A DNA stretch of 64,000 bases from Prochlorococcus sp. AG-355-P07 (GCA_003280575.1 QCEN01000004.1:39234-103233); one strand, 5' to 3'. Shown: positions 52,812-62,128, numbered from the stretch's first letter. Notes: a model not told the origin generated them from the sequence alone. Numbers and translations are program-made.

Positions 52812-53966
52812 TTATTTAAAGGGTATAGATTTATTTTCAAAATCAATTTCCATCTCAGTTTGTTTATTCACTTCATTTAGCCAAGGATAAATTATATTTT
52901 CCATATTTTTGTCAAACCACTTATGCATGCTAATGGTGCTTTTTGCAAAAAAACCTCTCCTTCTTTTATGTTTTCCACCTGCTCCGGGATCAAACAAATG
53001 GATACTATTTTTTATTGCCCACTCAATTGGCTGGTAATAGCATAATTCAAAATGTAAATTCGATATTTCTTCTTGACTACCCCAATATCTACCCCATAAG
53101 TTGTTTTGATTTTTAACGCACATCGACATAGCAAAAATTTCATTTGAATCATGTTTCGATGCACTAAAAAGTAAAAGATTTTTTTTATTATCAACCAGTG
53201 TTTCGAAAAATGCAGATGTTAGATATTTACTACCCCAAACGCCCCATCTCGAACAATGCTGTTCATAAAAATTATGCATTTTTTTGAGGATTTCTTGGTT
53301 GATATCATCTTCATTAAAAATTTCTACTTTAATATCTTGTTTAGTGATTGATTTCCTCTCTTTTTTTATATTTTTTCTCTGATTAGAGTTAAATCTAGAT
53401 AGAAAATCGTCAAATGTTTTTTCTCCATTACTCCTCCATTCACTGCTGGAGTTTATCCATTCATAGTATCCCAAAGATTTAAGATGGTTGCCCCAGCTTT
53501 CATCAATATATAAAAAATTACAACTTAGGATTTTGTTTGTAATCGCAAAGCTTTCGATATGGTTTATGAGTAAATTTGTAATTTCTTTCTTGTCTTTATT
53601 TTTTTTATAAAGAAATTGATATCCATTTACAGGACTATAAGGACTCATTCCAATTAATTTAGGGTAATAATTTAAATTCAGCTCTTGAGCCAATCTTGCA
53701 AATGATTGATCAAAAATGAATTCTCCATAGCTATGATTTTTTAAAAAAAGTGGCGCAATTCCTAGTATTTCTTCATTTTTATAAGCAACAAAATATAGAG
53801 GCTGCCAACCAGTTTCTCTTGAAACACTTTTTGATATCTCAAGGTTTTTAATCCAAGTCCATTCATAAAATGGATTATTGATTTCATTTGCTAATTCATT
53901 CCATTTCTCCTTGGAGATATCCTTAATTGATAATTTTACTTCAACTTTATGTATTTTTTGGTTCAT
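52812..53966 (-). CDS. FemAB/GNAT-like acyltransferase (DUF482-like)
   Basis: About 384 residues from ATG 53966; the track start at 54014 would overlap the reductase gene by 32 nt and adds 16 unlikely residues. The central part has YEWTWIKNLEISKSVSRETGWQPLYFVAYKNEEILGIAPLFL and the C-terminal FELCYYQPIEWAIKNSIHLFDPGAGGKHKRRRGFF, the hallmark of DUF482/COG3146 proteins of the GNAT/FemX fold, often called peptidoglycan biosynthesis proteins. Substrate unproven. It follows the RibD_C gene by 16 nt, so it is in the same minus-strand run with PTPS. Confidence 0.8.
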   Translation of the reverse strand: MNQKIHKVEVKLSIKDISKEKWNELANEINNPFYEWTWIKNLEISKSVSRETGWQPLYFVAYKNEEILGIAPLFLKNHSYGEFIFDQSFARLAQELNLNYYPKLIGMSPYSPVNGYQFLYKKNKDKKEITNLLINHIESFAITNKILSCNFLYIDESWGNHLKSLGYYEWINSSSEWRSNGEKTFDDFLSRFNSNQRKNIKKERKSITKQDIKVEIFNEDDINQEILKKMHNFYEQHCSRWGVWGSKYLTSAFFETLVDNKKNLLLFSASKHDSNEIFAMSMCVKNQNNLWGRYWGSQEEISNLHFELCYYQPIEWAIKNSIHLFDPGAGGKHKRRRGFFAKSTISMHKWFDKNMENIIYPWLNEVNKQTEMEIDFENKSIPFK

Positions 53967-53982
53967 TATTATTGAAACTATT

Positions 53983-54633
53983 TCAAATCTTTTGGTAATG
54001 AACATGGATTTCATTATTCATTAAATTTTTAATTGATTTTATTTCCCATAGCCTTTTGAGATTAAAAATCGCATTTGTTTCTTCTGGAGGGATCCATGTA
54101 TATCTACCTCCAATGATACGTGGAATGATTGTAATTTTTATATCTGTTATTAGATCCTCTTTTATAAATGAATTTATAAGTTTTGCACCTCCTAAAAGAG
54201 CTAAATCATTTATCCCTTCTTTTTTAAGTGAAATTAAAGTTTTTTTCCATGAATCTTCCAAAAAGAGTTCTTTCTCGAATTCATTATTTAATGAATTATC
54301 AACTTTACTTGAGCTTATTAACCATCTTCTAATTGGTTGACGAAAGTATTTCCAATTACTTTTAAATTTTTTGCTATTTGAAGCAACTATAGAAATTGGT
54401 TGACTTTTTGATATTTTAACTTCGTCATTATCAGTGAGATTTTTAACTAGGTAAGTTGATTGATGAGCTATTAAAGTACCTAAACCAAAAATGGTGGCGT
54501 CAACCATTGATAAGTTTTGATTTAATATTTTTTTATCTTCATAGCTTCCAAGATGCGATTCTCCACCTCCAGGAAATGCAATTCTCCCATCAAGACTTGA
54601 TGCTATAACTATTATTACTCTTGGGATATTCAA
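53983..54633 (-). CDS. RibD_C-domain reductase (DHFR fold)
   Basis: 216 residues, TTG start overlapping the PTPS stop (TTGA). PRVIIVIASSLDGRIAFPGGGESHLGS is the RibD_C NADPH-binding start, followed by DATIFGLGTLIAHQSTY and a C-terminal LALLGGAKLINSFIKEDLITDIKITIIPRIIGG. This is the reductase half of RibD alone; no deaminase is fused. In this setting it may reduce a pterin made by PTPS, since the fold is that of dihydrofolate reductase, but acting in riboflavin synthesis remains possible. Confidence 0.85.
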   Translation of the reverse strand: MNIPRVIIVIASSLDGRIAFPGGGESHLGSYEDKKILNQNLSMVDATIFGLGTLIAHQSTYLVKNLTDNDEVKISKSQPISIVASNSKKFKSNWKYFRQPIRRWLISSSKVDNSLNNEFEKELFLEDSWKKTLISLKKEGINDLALLGGAKLINSFIKEDLITDIKITIIPRIIGGRYTWIPPEETNAIFNLKRLWEIKSIKNLMNNEIHVHYQKI

Positions 54634-55556
54634 GTTTGCGTGACTAAACTATTTTCTAATTTCAACTTCAACGAATTGGTTAACTTTTGATCAACATAAA
54701 TTTCTGCAGCATTATTTGGACTTTCCTGGAGTCTTATTTTGTGTAATGTTGCACCAAGATTATGTATTGGTTTTTTAAGAATATCAGAAATATATAAAGC
54801 TATATTTTCTGCAGTTGGAACACAATTATGGAAAAATTCGATGTCTTTATTAAGAAAAGTATGATCTAGTTGTTCAACTACTAAATCGTTAATTATCTCT
54901 TGGAGGGCAGATAAGTCGCAAACCATTCCTGTTCTTTTATCAATGTCTCCTTTTACAGTTATATCGACAAGATAGTTATGACCATGTCCATTAACTCTGG
55001 CACATTTCCCATAGATTTTTTTATTTTCATCAAAGGAAATCTCTTCTTTTGCAAGTCTATGAGCGGCTGCAAAATGAGTTTGTACTGTTAAAAATGCTTC
55101 CATGTTTTTTCCAAAATAATCTGCCCATAAATTTGGGTTTTCATAAAGTCTTAGACTTGTAAGGGGTAAATCATCCTTCAGACGAGTCCAAATGACCTTT
55201 ACTAATGCTTCAGTTGTGGGAAGTATACCTTCTTGATTGTTAACATTAAATTCAGGCCAGACATCATTTAAAAAACGAAAATCTAATTGTCCAGTAACCT
55301 TATCTTTAATAGAGTGTTTTACATCAGAGAGATTAAGTACCATTCCATCAGAGTCTAGTTCTCCACCCATTGAAACAATAAGTTCATAATTATGACCATG
55401 ACCTGGTGCAATACTGCACTTTCCAAAAAGAGATAAATTTTCTTCTGGGCTTTTTTCAGGAAGCCAATAACGGTGACTAGAACTAAAGCAGGCACGTCGA
55501 GTTATGACGCATTCACGTCCTTTTCCATGAGATGGTTTGGATTGTGTAGAAGTCAT
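54630..55556 (-). CDS. Tandem 6-pyruvoyl-tetrahydropterin synthase / QueD-like protein
   Basis: 308 residues, twice the length of a single PTPS. Domain 1 (about 15-140): CFSSSHRYWLPEK, FGKCSIAPGHGHNYELIVS. Domain 2 (about 150-290): THFAAAHRLAKEE, YGKCARVNGHGHNYLVDITV, QLDHTFLNKDIEFF. Each has the three zinc His and the GHGHNY loop. PTPS/QueD proteins act on dihydroneopterin triphosphate. A two-domain fusion followed by a RibD_C reductase is not the standard queuosine layout. First gene of the operon; divergent from aroK. Confidence 0.9.
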   Translation of the reverse strand: MTSTQSKPSHGKGRECVITRRACFSSSHRYWLPEKSPEENLSLFGKCSIAPGHGHNYELIVSMGGELDSDGMVLNLSDVKHSIKDKVTGQLDFRFLNDVWPEFNVNNQEGILPTTEALVKVIWTRLKDDLPLTSLRLYENPNLWADYFGKNMEAFLTVQTHFAAAHRLAKEEISFDENKKIYGKCARVNGHGHNYLVDITVKGDIDKRTGMVCDLSALQEIINDLVVEQLDHTFLNKDIEFFHNCVPTAENIALYISDILKKPIHNLGATLHKIRLQESPNNAAEIYVDQKLTNSLKLKLENSLVTQT

Positions 55557-55606
55557 ACCTGTCTGCGATAATACTATCTTAAGGTTTTAAATACGCTTTT
55601 GTCTTT

Positions 55607-56164
55607 ATGGAACAATCCATTATCGAAAAAACAGTTCATTCTATCAAGGGTAGAAGCATATTTTTAATAGGAATGATGGGTTCTGGTAAGTCACAAACTG
55701 GTTTGAAGCTGGCTGAATTATTGAAGTATAAATACATTGATTTAGATTCATTAATAGAGAAGTTGGCAAAAAAATCTATCAATCAAATTTTTAAGGATGA
55801 AGGAGAAGATAATTTCCGCGAATTAGAATCAAACTGCCTTAAAGAAACTATCAAAATTCCTTCATTAGTAATCTCAACTGGGGGAGGAATAGTTACCAAA
55901 TCGGAAAATTGGGGTATCTTAAGACAGGGAATAATTGCTTGGATAGATCTCGACAAAGATATAGCAATTGAAAGATTGAAAAATGAAATTGAAAATAGGC
56001 CACTTCTTCAGGGAAAGAATCTAAATGATCTATATATGAGCATTTTTCAATCTAGAGAAAATTTGTATTCTCAAGCAGATTTAAGAATTCAAGTAAAAAG
56101 CGAAAATATTGAAGAAGTCGCTATGAAAATAATTAATGCAATTAATAACGAAATAATTACTTAA
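55607..56164 (+). CDS. aroK: Shikimate kinase
   Basis: 185 residues. It phosphorylates shikimate for aromatic amino acids. P-loop LIGMMGSGKSQTG, IDLDSLIEKLAKKSINQIFKDEGEDNFRELES (shikimate site), VISTGGGIV, and a lid with ENRPLLQ. Length a little above the usual 170 because of about 14 N-terminal residues. It overlaps the crr7-like gene by 4 nt, tail to tail. Confidence 0.96.
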   Translation: MEQSIIEKTVHSIKGRSIFLIGMMGSGKSQTGLKLAELLKYKYIDLDSLIEKLAKKSINQIFKDEGEDNFRELESNCLKETIKIPSLVISTGGGIVTKSENWGILRQGIIAWIDLDKDIAIERLKNEIENRPLLQGKNLNDLYMSIFQSRENLYSQADLRIQVKSENIEEVAMKIINAINNEIIT

Positions 56165-56418
56165 TCTGGTTCTATTCTTACTGCAAACCATTTGATAACG
56201 TATCCTGATTTTATTTCTAATTCATAGGTACTTTCCAATAATTCTTCAAGAAATTCCTGATCAGGATCTCCTATATTTTGATATATTGTTTGTGTTTCTG
56301 TCTTACTAAGCCAATTCTTCAACCATAAAATTGCTTCTTGCTTTGATACAATTTTTTCTTTTGAATCTGGCTCTAATAATACATAATGATCTGATGCTCT
56401 TATTAGTGGATTTGACAT
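56161..56418 (-). CDS. CRR7-like NDH-1 assembly/associated protein
   Basis: 85 residues, soluble. HYVLLEPDSKEKIVSKQEAILWLKNWL, TIYQNIGDPDQEFLEELLESTYELEIKSGYVIKWFAVRIEPD. The end (Y..W..VR.E) and the middle helix agree with the chlororespiratory reduction 7 family, needed in plants for chloroplast NDH activity and present in cyanobacteria. Recognised by pattern. Its start is 1 nt from the ATG of the divergent secreted protein. Confidence 0.65.
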   Translation of the reverse strand: MSNPLIRASDHYVLLEPDSKEKIVSKQEAILWLKNWLSKTETQTIYQNIGDPDQEFLEELLESTYELEIKSGYVIKWFAVRIEPD

Positions 56419-56419
56419 A

Positions 56420-57127
56420 ATGAAAATTATTTTTGGATTAATTATTTGCTTGATTTTTCAAGGAATTTTTTTAGAAAGTTCTTTTGCTTTAGTAGATTCT
56501 AACGTAAGAAAGTTTTTGGAAAATCGTGTAAATCAATGGCCAGAATTATATTTGCCAAATTTTAAATTATCTGATACTTCTAAGGATTTAATTTATCCTA
56601 AATGGTTCGAGGGGAATTGGCTTGTTACTTCTCAAGATATAAATAATAATTCAGAAGAGCCAATTATTTATAAAGTAAATTTTTTTAAGAATGATTCAGA
56701 TTTAATTATTGGTAATCGTGCAAAAAATTCTGAATCTATTGGAAAAGCAATATTTGGTAACAGCTTAATCAAGGTTGTAAATGATCCTCAATCTATTAAT
56801 AATCAAATTACGTATTTAAAAGGTGATTTTTATATCGATTCAAGAATTACAGGAAGAAATCAGATCCAAGATGATGATATTTTTTTCGCAGATGAACTTG
56901 TTATACAAACAGCGCATAAGCCAGGTGCTTCAAGAATTAATCAGGTAGAGACCATAAGTAAATTTCAAAAATGTTCCGAAGAAACATTCGAAGATAATAA
57001 TTCAGTTAAACCATCAATTTGTGGAGTGCAATATGTTGCTTCTTATGGTTCAAAAGTTGGTGATCCTTCTATTCATGCTATAAAAACAAATAAATATAAA
57101 TTGACGTTTGAATTTATTGAGAGTTAG
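56420..57127 (+). CDS. Secreted hypothetical, DUF6816-like
   Basis: 235 residues with a clear signal peptide (KIIFGLIICLIFQGIFLESSFALV). The mature part starts WPELYLPNFKLSDTSKDLIYPKWFEGNWLVTS, a common cyanobacterial/chloroplast lumen protein pattern, then FYIDSRITGRNQIQDDD and SICGVQYVASYGSKVG with two Cys. I believe it fits the DUF6816 family, but am not sure of the number. It probably lies in the thylakoid lumen or periplasm. Overlaps the GST gene by 14 nt, tail to tail. Confidence 0.6.
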   Translation: MKIIFGLIICLIFQGIFLESSFALVDSNVRKFLENRVNQWPELYLPNFKLSDTSKDLIYPKWFEGNWLVTSQDINNNSEEPIIYKVNFFKNDSDLIIGNRAKNSESIGKAIFGNSLIKVVNDPQSINNQITYLKGDFYIDSRITGRNQIQDDDIFFADELVIQTAHKPGASRINQVETISKFQKCSEETFEDNNSVKPSICGVQYVASYGSKVGDPSIHAIKTNKYKLTFEFIES

Positions 57128-57839
57128 CACTAAAAAGATATTCTTCTAAGTTGTTCCTCCACATAAAAAGATTTTCTAAATAAGGGTTATTTATGTATTC
57201 TTGGCTCCCCTCTCCTGAAAGAATTGGTCCTGCGGACTTTGGAAATTTAAGAAGGGATAATTGAGCAGCAATTGAAATATCTGCAATTGATAAACTATCT
57301 CCAACTAAATATTTTTTGTTGATCAAAGATTTTGATAAAGCTTCCAGTAATTTTTGGAGTTCTAAATTATCATTAGAAGACAAAACTACATTAGAAATTT
57401 TACTAAGATTTTCAAAAGGTAATTTATCAAAAATACTTTTAACTGAAGAAGGTATTTCATCTGGAAGTAATGCAGTCCTTAGACGTGGATTTTCTATTGC
57501 AGATTTTATTAAAGCTTTTCTACAAGTTGATGCCATTGTAGTGTCTGCCCAGTCTTCAATTAGTTTGCATTGTGCAAATAATATTGGGTCCTCAGGAAAG
57601 AGTGTATTATTATCATTTTTTTTATCTATATATTCGCAAATAGTTGAAGAGTCATTAATAATTTGATCATTACTATCGACTATTACAGGTACTTGTTTTT
57701 GACCTGATAATTTAAAGATTTCAAATTGGCCAATTCCAGGTGTTACTTCTTCAACTCGATATTGTAGTTTTTTTGCATGAAGAGCCATTCTTGTTTTTAA
57801 ACAAAAAGCACTATGCCTAAATTGATATAATGTAATCAT
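57114..57839 (-). CDS. Glutathione S-transferase-like protein
   Basis: 241 residues. N-terminal thioredoxin-like domain MITLYQFRHSAFCLKTRMALHAKKLQYR, with SGQKQVPVIVDSNDQIINDSSTICEYI giving the conserved cis-Pro (VPV) and Ser glutathione site (DSSTI). Helical C-terminal domain with YLVGDSLSIADISIAAQL (N-capping box). The Ser/Cys near residue 10-13 could be catalytic. It resembles the GSTs of cyanobacteria with unknown substrate. Divergent from the DUF751 gene. Confidence 0.87.
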   Translation of the reverse strand: MITLYQFRHSAFCLKTRMALHAKKLQYRVEEVTPGIGQFEIFKLSGQKQVPVIVDSNDQIINDSSTICEYIDKKNDNNTLFPEDPILFAQCKLIEDWADTTMASTCRKALIKSAIENPRLRTALLPDEIPSSVKSIFDKLPFENLSKISNVVLSSNDNLELQKLLEALSKSLINKKYLVGDSLSIADISIAAQLSLLKFPKSAGPILSGEGSQEYINNPYLENLFMWRNNLEEYLFSANSQ

Positions 57840-57884
57840 GCTGTTTAATGTTTGTTAAAACTTAGCTAAAAAAGTAATCTATTT

Positions 57885-58103
57885 GTGGAGCTGATGGGCG
57901 AATTTTTCTCTAATGTTGCAAGATATCCAAAGTATTTGATATCCATCATCGTTGGGGGCCTTGTTGCTTTGCTTGAACCTTTATTCAAGAATAGATCAAA
58001 TCCAATTACAATAATAGGTTTGATATCTTCTGTCTTAAGTGCTTTCATAACTGTTTATTTTGTCTTGCAAGCGATGACAAACCCATTAAATTTAAAACCA
58101 TAA
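57885..58103 (+). CDS. DUF751 (Ycf33-like) membrane protein
   Basis: 72 residues (GTG 57885) or 69 (ATG 57894, MGEFFSNVARYPKYL). Two hydrophobic segments: YLISIIVGGLVALLEPLF and ITIIGLISSVLSAFITVYFVLQAM. The FFSNV.RYP.Y.IS..VG pattern is that of DUF751/Ycf33, found in cyanobacteria and some plastids; function unknown. Its stop overlaps the rbfA start (TAATG), suggesting co-translation. Confidence 0.8.
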   Translation: MELMGEFFSNVARYPKYLISIIVGGLVALLEPLFKNRSNPITIIGLISSVLSAFITVYFVLQAMTNPLNLKP

Positions 58104-58495
58104 TGCCAAATAATTACCGTCTTGCAAAAGTTTCTTCTCTTTTGAAGAAAGAAATAACCCTTATTTTGCAGAATGATTTGGAAAATGATCTTATAAGAGA
58201 TCATTTCGTCAATATTTCTAAGATTGATTTATCAGGTGATTTGCAACACTGTAAAATTTACATAACTTCAAATGCTCAAGAGAAAGTGAGGAAAGACATT
58301 GTAGCAAACTTGAATACTGCAAAAAGCTCTATAAGACAAAGTTTAGGAAAAAGAATAGAGATGAGACGAGTTCCAGAGATAATTTTTAAAGAGGATGTTG
58401 TTATTGATAAAGGATTATCAGTCTTGAAACTTCTCGATGAAATAAAAAATAAAAATCAAAATAATAATTATGAGGACAAGGATGCCAATAGTTGA
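58103..58495 (+). CDS. rbfA: Ribosome-binding factor A
   Basis: 130 residues. A small KH-like protein needed for 16S rRNA 5' maturation and cold growth. RLAKVSSLLKKEITLILQNDL, FVNISKIDLSGDLQHCKIYIT, SIRQSLGKRIEMRRVPEIIFKEDVVIDKG are the family sequence. ATG overlaps the DUF751 stop by 1 nt; its 3' end overlaps hemD by up to 26 nt. Confidence 0.96.
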   Translation: MPNNYRLAKVSSLLKKEITLILQNDLENDLIRDHFVNISKIDLSGDLQHCKIYITSNAQEKVRKDIVANLNTAKSSIRQSLGKRIEMRRVPEIIFKEDVVIDKGLSVLKLLDEIKNKNQNNNYEDKDANS

Positions 58496-59279
58496 TCTAC
58501 CTCTTAATCAAAGAAATATAATTATTACTCGATCAAAAGAAGGGATATTGGATATAAAAAAGTTATTCACAAGCAAGGGCGCTAATGTATTTGATTTGCC
58601 TGCAATAAGTATTGGTGATCCTGATGATTTGAATCCTCTTGACGATGCATTAAATCAAATAAATGATTTTCATTGGATTATTTTTTCTAGTAGTAATGGG
58701 ATTAAATTTGTGGATAAAAGACTTAGACACTTTAATAGTTCACTAAAAGAATGTTCTAAAAAAACAAAAATCGCCGTAGTCGGAGAAAAAACTTCAAAAA
58801 CTCTTGATGATTTTGGGATTAAGGCTGATTTCATACCTCCAGAATTCGTTGCTGAAAGTTTAATTGATAATTTCCCAGTATCTGGTTATGGACTTCGAGT
58901 CTTTGTACCAAGAGTTCAAACAGGTGGTAGGGATCTAATTGCAGAACAATTTAGAAAGGCTGGTGCGCGCGTTTTTGAGGTTGCTGCATATGAAACTAGG
59001 TGTCCTGACTCAATTCCGGAAGAAACAATTGATATTATTTTTAATCGAAAAGTAGATGCAATTATTTTCTCAAGCGGTAAAACCGTAGCAAATGCTGCTG
59101 TTTTACTAGAAAAAAAACTTGGTAAACAATGGTTAGAATATTTTGATCAAATTAAGTTATTAACCATTGGACCTCAGACAACAAAAAAATGTAACAAGAT
59201 TTTTGGAAGAGTTGATAGTCAGGCACAAAAATATACTTTTGAAGGACTGCTAGATTTGGCAATAAATATTTTTAGTTAG
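58470..59279 (+). CDS. hemD: Uroporphyrinogen-III synthase
   Basis: 269 residues from ATG 58470, or 265 from ATG 58482 (MPIVDLPLNQRN). It closes the ring of hydroxymethylbilane to uroporphyrinogen III for chlorophyll and haem. Low-sequence-identity family recognised by NIIITRSKEGILDIKKLFTSKGANVFDLPAI, WIIFSSSNGIKFVDKRL, KIAVVGEKTSKTL, FVPRVQTGGRDLIAEQFRKAGARVFEVAAYETRCPD, IIFSSGKTVANAA and LLTIGPQTTKKC. It overlaps rbfA by 14-26 nt and the SRPBCC gene by 8 nt. Confidence 0.93.
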   Translation: MRTRMPIVDLPLNQRNIIITRSKEGILDIKKLFTSKGANVFDLPAISIGDPDDLNPLDDALNQINDFHWIIFSSSNGIKFVDKRLRHFNSSLKECSKKTKIAVVGEKTSKTLDDFGIKADFIPPEFVAESLIDNFPVSGYGLRVFVPRVQTGGRDLIAEQFRKAGARVFEVAAYETRCPDSIPEETIDIIFNRKVDAIIFSSGKTVANAAVLLEKKLGKQWLEYFDQIKLLTIGPQTTKKCNKIFGRVDSQAQKYTFEGLLDLAINIFS

Positions 59280-59742
59280 AAAAATTTTTTGAATAGTTCT
59301 TTTCAACTAAATCTTTGAACCTATCAATATTGGCCTGTAATTCGTTTGTGACCATTTTGCCTAGGATATTTTCTTCCATAAAACGCGCTATCATTTTCGG
59401 TAACTCATAAGTTATTGCTAAATTTACTGTTGTGATTTGATCAGATTTACTTTTGAAAACTACTGATCCTTCAGTTGGTAAACCTCCTATAGATTTCCAT
59501 TTAAGTTTGCTTTTTTCCACCCTTTCTGTAATCTGAGCTTTCCATTTAAACCTAAAGCCATTTGCTGCCAAAGTCCATTCTGTTAAATCTGGTAATGTAT
59601 TAGTCTCTTCATTAACTGTTTTTACAGATTCAATCCAGCTCATCCAAAGTGACATTGAGTCTAAATCACTCCATGTATCCCAAACATTTTCAAGAGGCGC
59701 ATTAACAACTGTTATTACGTCATGTTTTAGCCAGGTACCCAT
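59272..59742 (-). CDS. SRPBCC (polyketide cyclase/dehydrase-like) protein
   Basis: 156 residues of START-like fold. VITVVNAPLENVWDTWSDLDSMSLWMSWIESVKT is the typical SRPBCC opening, followed by alternating strands (EWTLAANGFRFKWKAQITERVEKSKLKWKSIGGLPTEGSVVFK) and a C-terminal helix (NELQANIDRFKDLVEKN). It binds a hydrophobic ligand. It lies 3 nt downstream of crtQ, an arrangement suggesting a role with carotenoids, but no enzymatic function can be stated. Confidence 0.85.
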   Translation of the reverse strand: MGTWLKHDVITVVNAPLENVWDTWSDLDSMSLWMSWIESVKTVNEETNTLPDLTEWTLAANGFRFKWKAQITERVEKSKLKWKSIGGLPTEGSVVFKSKSDQITTVNLAITYELPKMIARFMEENILGKMVTNELQANIDRFKDLVEKNYSKNFSN

Positions 59743-59745
59743 AAA

Positions 59746-61200
59746 TTAACTTACTGCAAGATTCTTTGCTAATTCTACTTGCTTCTCTAAAATTGCAGCA
59801 GCAGCCAAATGACCACTCATTGTAGCTCCCTCCATAGAATCTATGTAATCTTGTTTTGTATAACTACCAGCCATGAAGAAATTAGATATGGATGTTTTTT
59901 GACTAGGTCTGAAAGGTTCCATGCCAGGAGCTTCTCTATAGAGTGATTGTGGAATTTGTACTACATTACTCCAAAGCAATTTAAGGTTTTTTGAGGATGG
60001 AAATAGACGGCGAACCTCTTTATCTATTTCTTTTGTAATTCTTTCTGTAGATCTTCCCATCCATCTATCGCCAGGAGTTAAAACACATTGAAGAAGTGAT
60101 CCCATGCCTTTTTTTCTATAGTCTGCTGGACTTGCTAGCGCTAAATCAGCGAAACAACTGAAAGAGGCATCAGCAGAATAAAGAAGGTTATCTAGTCCAA
60201 TTGGTTCTTTTCCAGTATTATCTTTTTGTAATTCAGTAACCCAACCGTCATATCTTAATTGGATGGTGGCAACAGCAACAGCTCTAAGTTTTTTTAAACC
60301 TTCAAATTCTTTAAATTGATACCATTCTTTTGGAATTATTTTTTTTATTCCAGGAACATCACAGGCTGCTAGAAATTTATCTGCAAACGCTACCTTAATT
60401 CCTTCAGGAGAAGATATTTTTAATTGATTAACTGAATAAGAGGAAGAATCCTTTTCATAAATGATTTCTTCTACCTTATGGTTAAGATGTATTTTTGCTC
60501 CTTTATTTATGATGTAGTCGACAATAGGTTGAGTTAACCACTTATGTGGAGAACCTTTTAAAAGATTTAGTTTTGAGGCTTCCGTTTTTGAAGCAAACAT
60601 CATGAAGATAGTTAGCATGCATCTTGCGGAAATATCTTTGCAATTAATAAAACCTAAAGCATATGCTATGGGATCCCACATTCTTTCTAAGCTTTTTTCG
60701 CTTCCACCATGGTTTAAAAACCATTCTTTAAAACTAATTTTATCTAGATCTCTAATTATTTTCATTGCGCCTTCGTAGTCTATCAATCCTCTAACTATTG
60801 GACTTGTCCCTAAAGCTAAGGCATTTCTAAATTTATCTACCCAAGTAAGTTGTTCAGTGGTAAAAAAAGCTTTTAGTCCGTTAAATGGAGCACCTAGAGG
60901 GAATCTGAAGTCTAAAGATTTTAAATTACCACCATTATTGATAAATAGATGAGTATGGTTTTTCGGGAGTAAATTGTCTAAAGCTCCCACTTTTTTCATT
61001 AATTTAAAGAGATTTGCATAATTGTAAAAAAACACATGCAAACCCATTTCTATGTGGTTGCCATCCTTATCTTCCCAACTTCCAACTTTGCCACCCCAAA
61101 ATGATCTGCTCTCGTAAATTTCTACCTCATGACCTTCATCAACTAAATTGACTGCTGCTGTAAGACCAGCTAATCCAGAACCAACTATTGCAATTTTCAC
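59746..61200 (-). CDS. crtQ: Zeta-carotene desaturase
   Basis: 484 residues. FAD loop [40 protein letters not shown]; substrate-side segments [58 protein letters not shown]-terminal [27 protein letters not shown]. These separate the plant-type zeta-carotene desaturase (ZDS/CrtQ) from phytoene desaturase. It gives lycopene in carotenoid synthesis. First of a minus-strand pair with the SRPBCC gene; divergent from the A-type Fe-S gene. Confidence 0.95.
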   Translation of the reverse strand: MKIAIVGSGLAGLTAAVNLVDEGHEVEIYESRSFWGGKVGSWEDKDGNHIEMGLHVFFYNYANLFKLMKKVGALDNLLPKNHTHLFINNGGNLKSLDFRFPLGAPFNGLKAFFTTEQLTWVDKFRNALALGTSPIVRGLIDYEGAMKIIRDLDKISFKEWFLNHGGSEKSLERMWDPIAYALGFINCKDISARCMLTIFMMFASKTEASKLNLLKGSPHKWLTQPIVDYIINKGAKIHLNHKVEEIIYEKDSSSYSVNQLKISSPEGIKVAFADKFLAACDVPGIKKIIPKEWYQFKEFEGLKKLRAVAVATIQLRYDGWVTELQKDNTGKEPIGLDNLLYSADASFSCFADLALASPADYRKKGMGSLLQCVLTPGDRWMGRSTERITKEIDKEVRRLFPSSKNLKLLWSNVVQIPQSLYREAPGMEPFRPSQKTSISNFFMAGSYTKQDYIDSMEGATMSGHLAAAAILEKQVELAKNLAVS

Positions 61201-61299
61201 TTTTTCTTAGAATTATAACAAATCAAGTTTGGATAATGTTTGTTCTATGCATCCTATCGATTAAGTTTTTATATTATAAATAGTAGGAATCCTTTGATT

Positions 61300-61692
61300 A
61301 TGGAAAATGTAGAAGTTAAACAGGAAATTAAAAATTCTGATGATGGAAAGGGTATCTTAATTACAAATGATGCTATAGAACAAATTTCAAATTTATTGAA
61401 AGGCCAAAGTGATAAAAAAGTATTAAGGGTGGGAGTAAGATCAGGCGGTTGTAGTGGGATGAGTTATACGATGGATTTTATAGGAACTAATGAAATAAAT
61501 CCCGATGATAAAGTTTATGATTATTCATTAAAAGCTGATCAAAGCTTTCAAGTAGTTTGTGATCCTAAAAGTCTTTTGTATATTTATGGAATGCAATTAG
61601 ATTTTAGTAAGGAATTAATTGGAGGTGGCTTTAATTTTGTAAATCCCAATGCATCTCAAACTTGTGGTTGTGGAAGCTCCTTTGCAGTTTAA
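61300..61692 (+). CDS. A-type Fe-S carrier (HesB/IscA/SufA)
   Basis: 130 residues from ATG 61300 (track start at 61240 adds 20 unlikely residues). [36 protein letters not shown] (first Cys) and C-terminal [12 protein letters not shown] (CxC pair) are the three conserved Cys of A-type proteins that carry Fe-S clusters or iron. A disordered 20-aa start precedes the fold. It probably serves with SufBCDS, encoded 37 kb away. It is followed by the TPR gene after 6 nt. Confidence 0.95.
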   Translation: MENVEVKQEIKNSDDGKGILITNDAIEQISNLLKGQSDKKVLRVGVRSGGCSGMSYTMDFIGTNEINPDDKVYDYSLKADQSFQVVCDPKSLLYIYGMQLDFSKELIGGGFNFVNPNASQTCGCGSSFAV

Positions 61693-61698
61693 TACAAA

Positions 61699-62127
61699 AT
61701 GAATAACGAAATTAATCCCATCGAAGAGGATTTTAATGCGGCTCTATCAAGATATAAAGCAGGGCAAGATTTAATTCCAATCGTTCAAGATTTTCAAAAA
61801 ATAATACAACAAATTCCAAATCATTTTGCAGCCTGGACTTGTTTATCATGGCTTCAATTACTTTTGAAAAGAAATGAAGATGCTTTGTCAGCTGCCAGAC
61901 AAGCTGTTCGATTAAATCAGCAAGATCCACAAGCAAGAATGAATTTGTCTTTAGCTCTTTTGGCTACAAATAATAAAGGTGTTAGGGATCATATTGAGTT
62001 AATAAAAAAAATGTCAATGATGATGCCAGATGTGAAAAGTGAGTTGAAAGAATCTGTTGAAGACGGATTAAGTAGATATCCAGATTGGCCTGAGTTAACC
62101 AAAGTAAAAAATTGGTTGGAATTTTAA
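61699..62127 (+). CDS. TPR-repeat protein
   Basis: 142 residues. Two or so TPR-like helix pairs: PNHFAAWTCLSWLQLLLKRNEDALSAARQAVRLNQQDPQARMNLSLALLATNN, with an A/L/Y pattern typical of TPR. The rest is helical and polar (ELIKKMSMMMPDVKSELKESVEDGL). Likely a binding scaffold; partner unknown. It lies between the A-type Fe-S gene (6-nt gap) and the LpxB-like gene (1-nt gap), in one operon. Confidence 0.85.
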   Translation: MNNEINPIEEDFNAALSRYKAGQDLIPIVQDFQKIIQQIPNHFAAWTCLSWLQLLLKRNEDALSAARQAVRLNQQDPQARMNLSLALLATNNKGVRDHIELIKKMSMMMPDVKSELKESVEDGLSRYPDWPELTKVKNWLEF

Positions 62128-62128
62128 A

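Noticed and set aside
61240-61299. 20-residue extension of the A-type Fe-S protein
   Set aside because: ATG 61300 with AGGAA upstream gives the usual length; the extension has no resemblance to the family.
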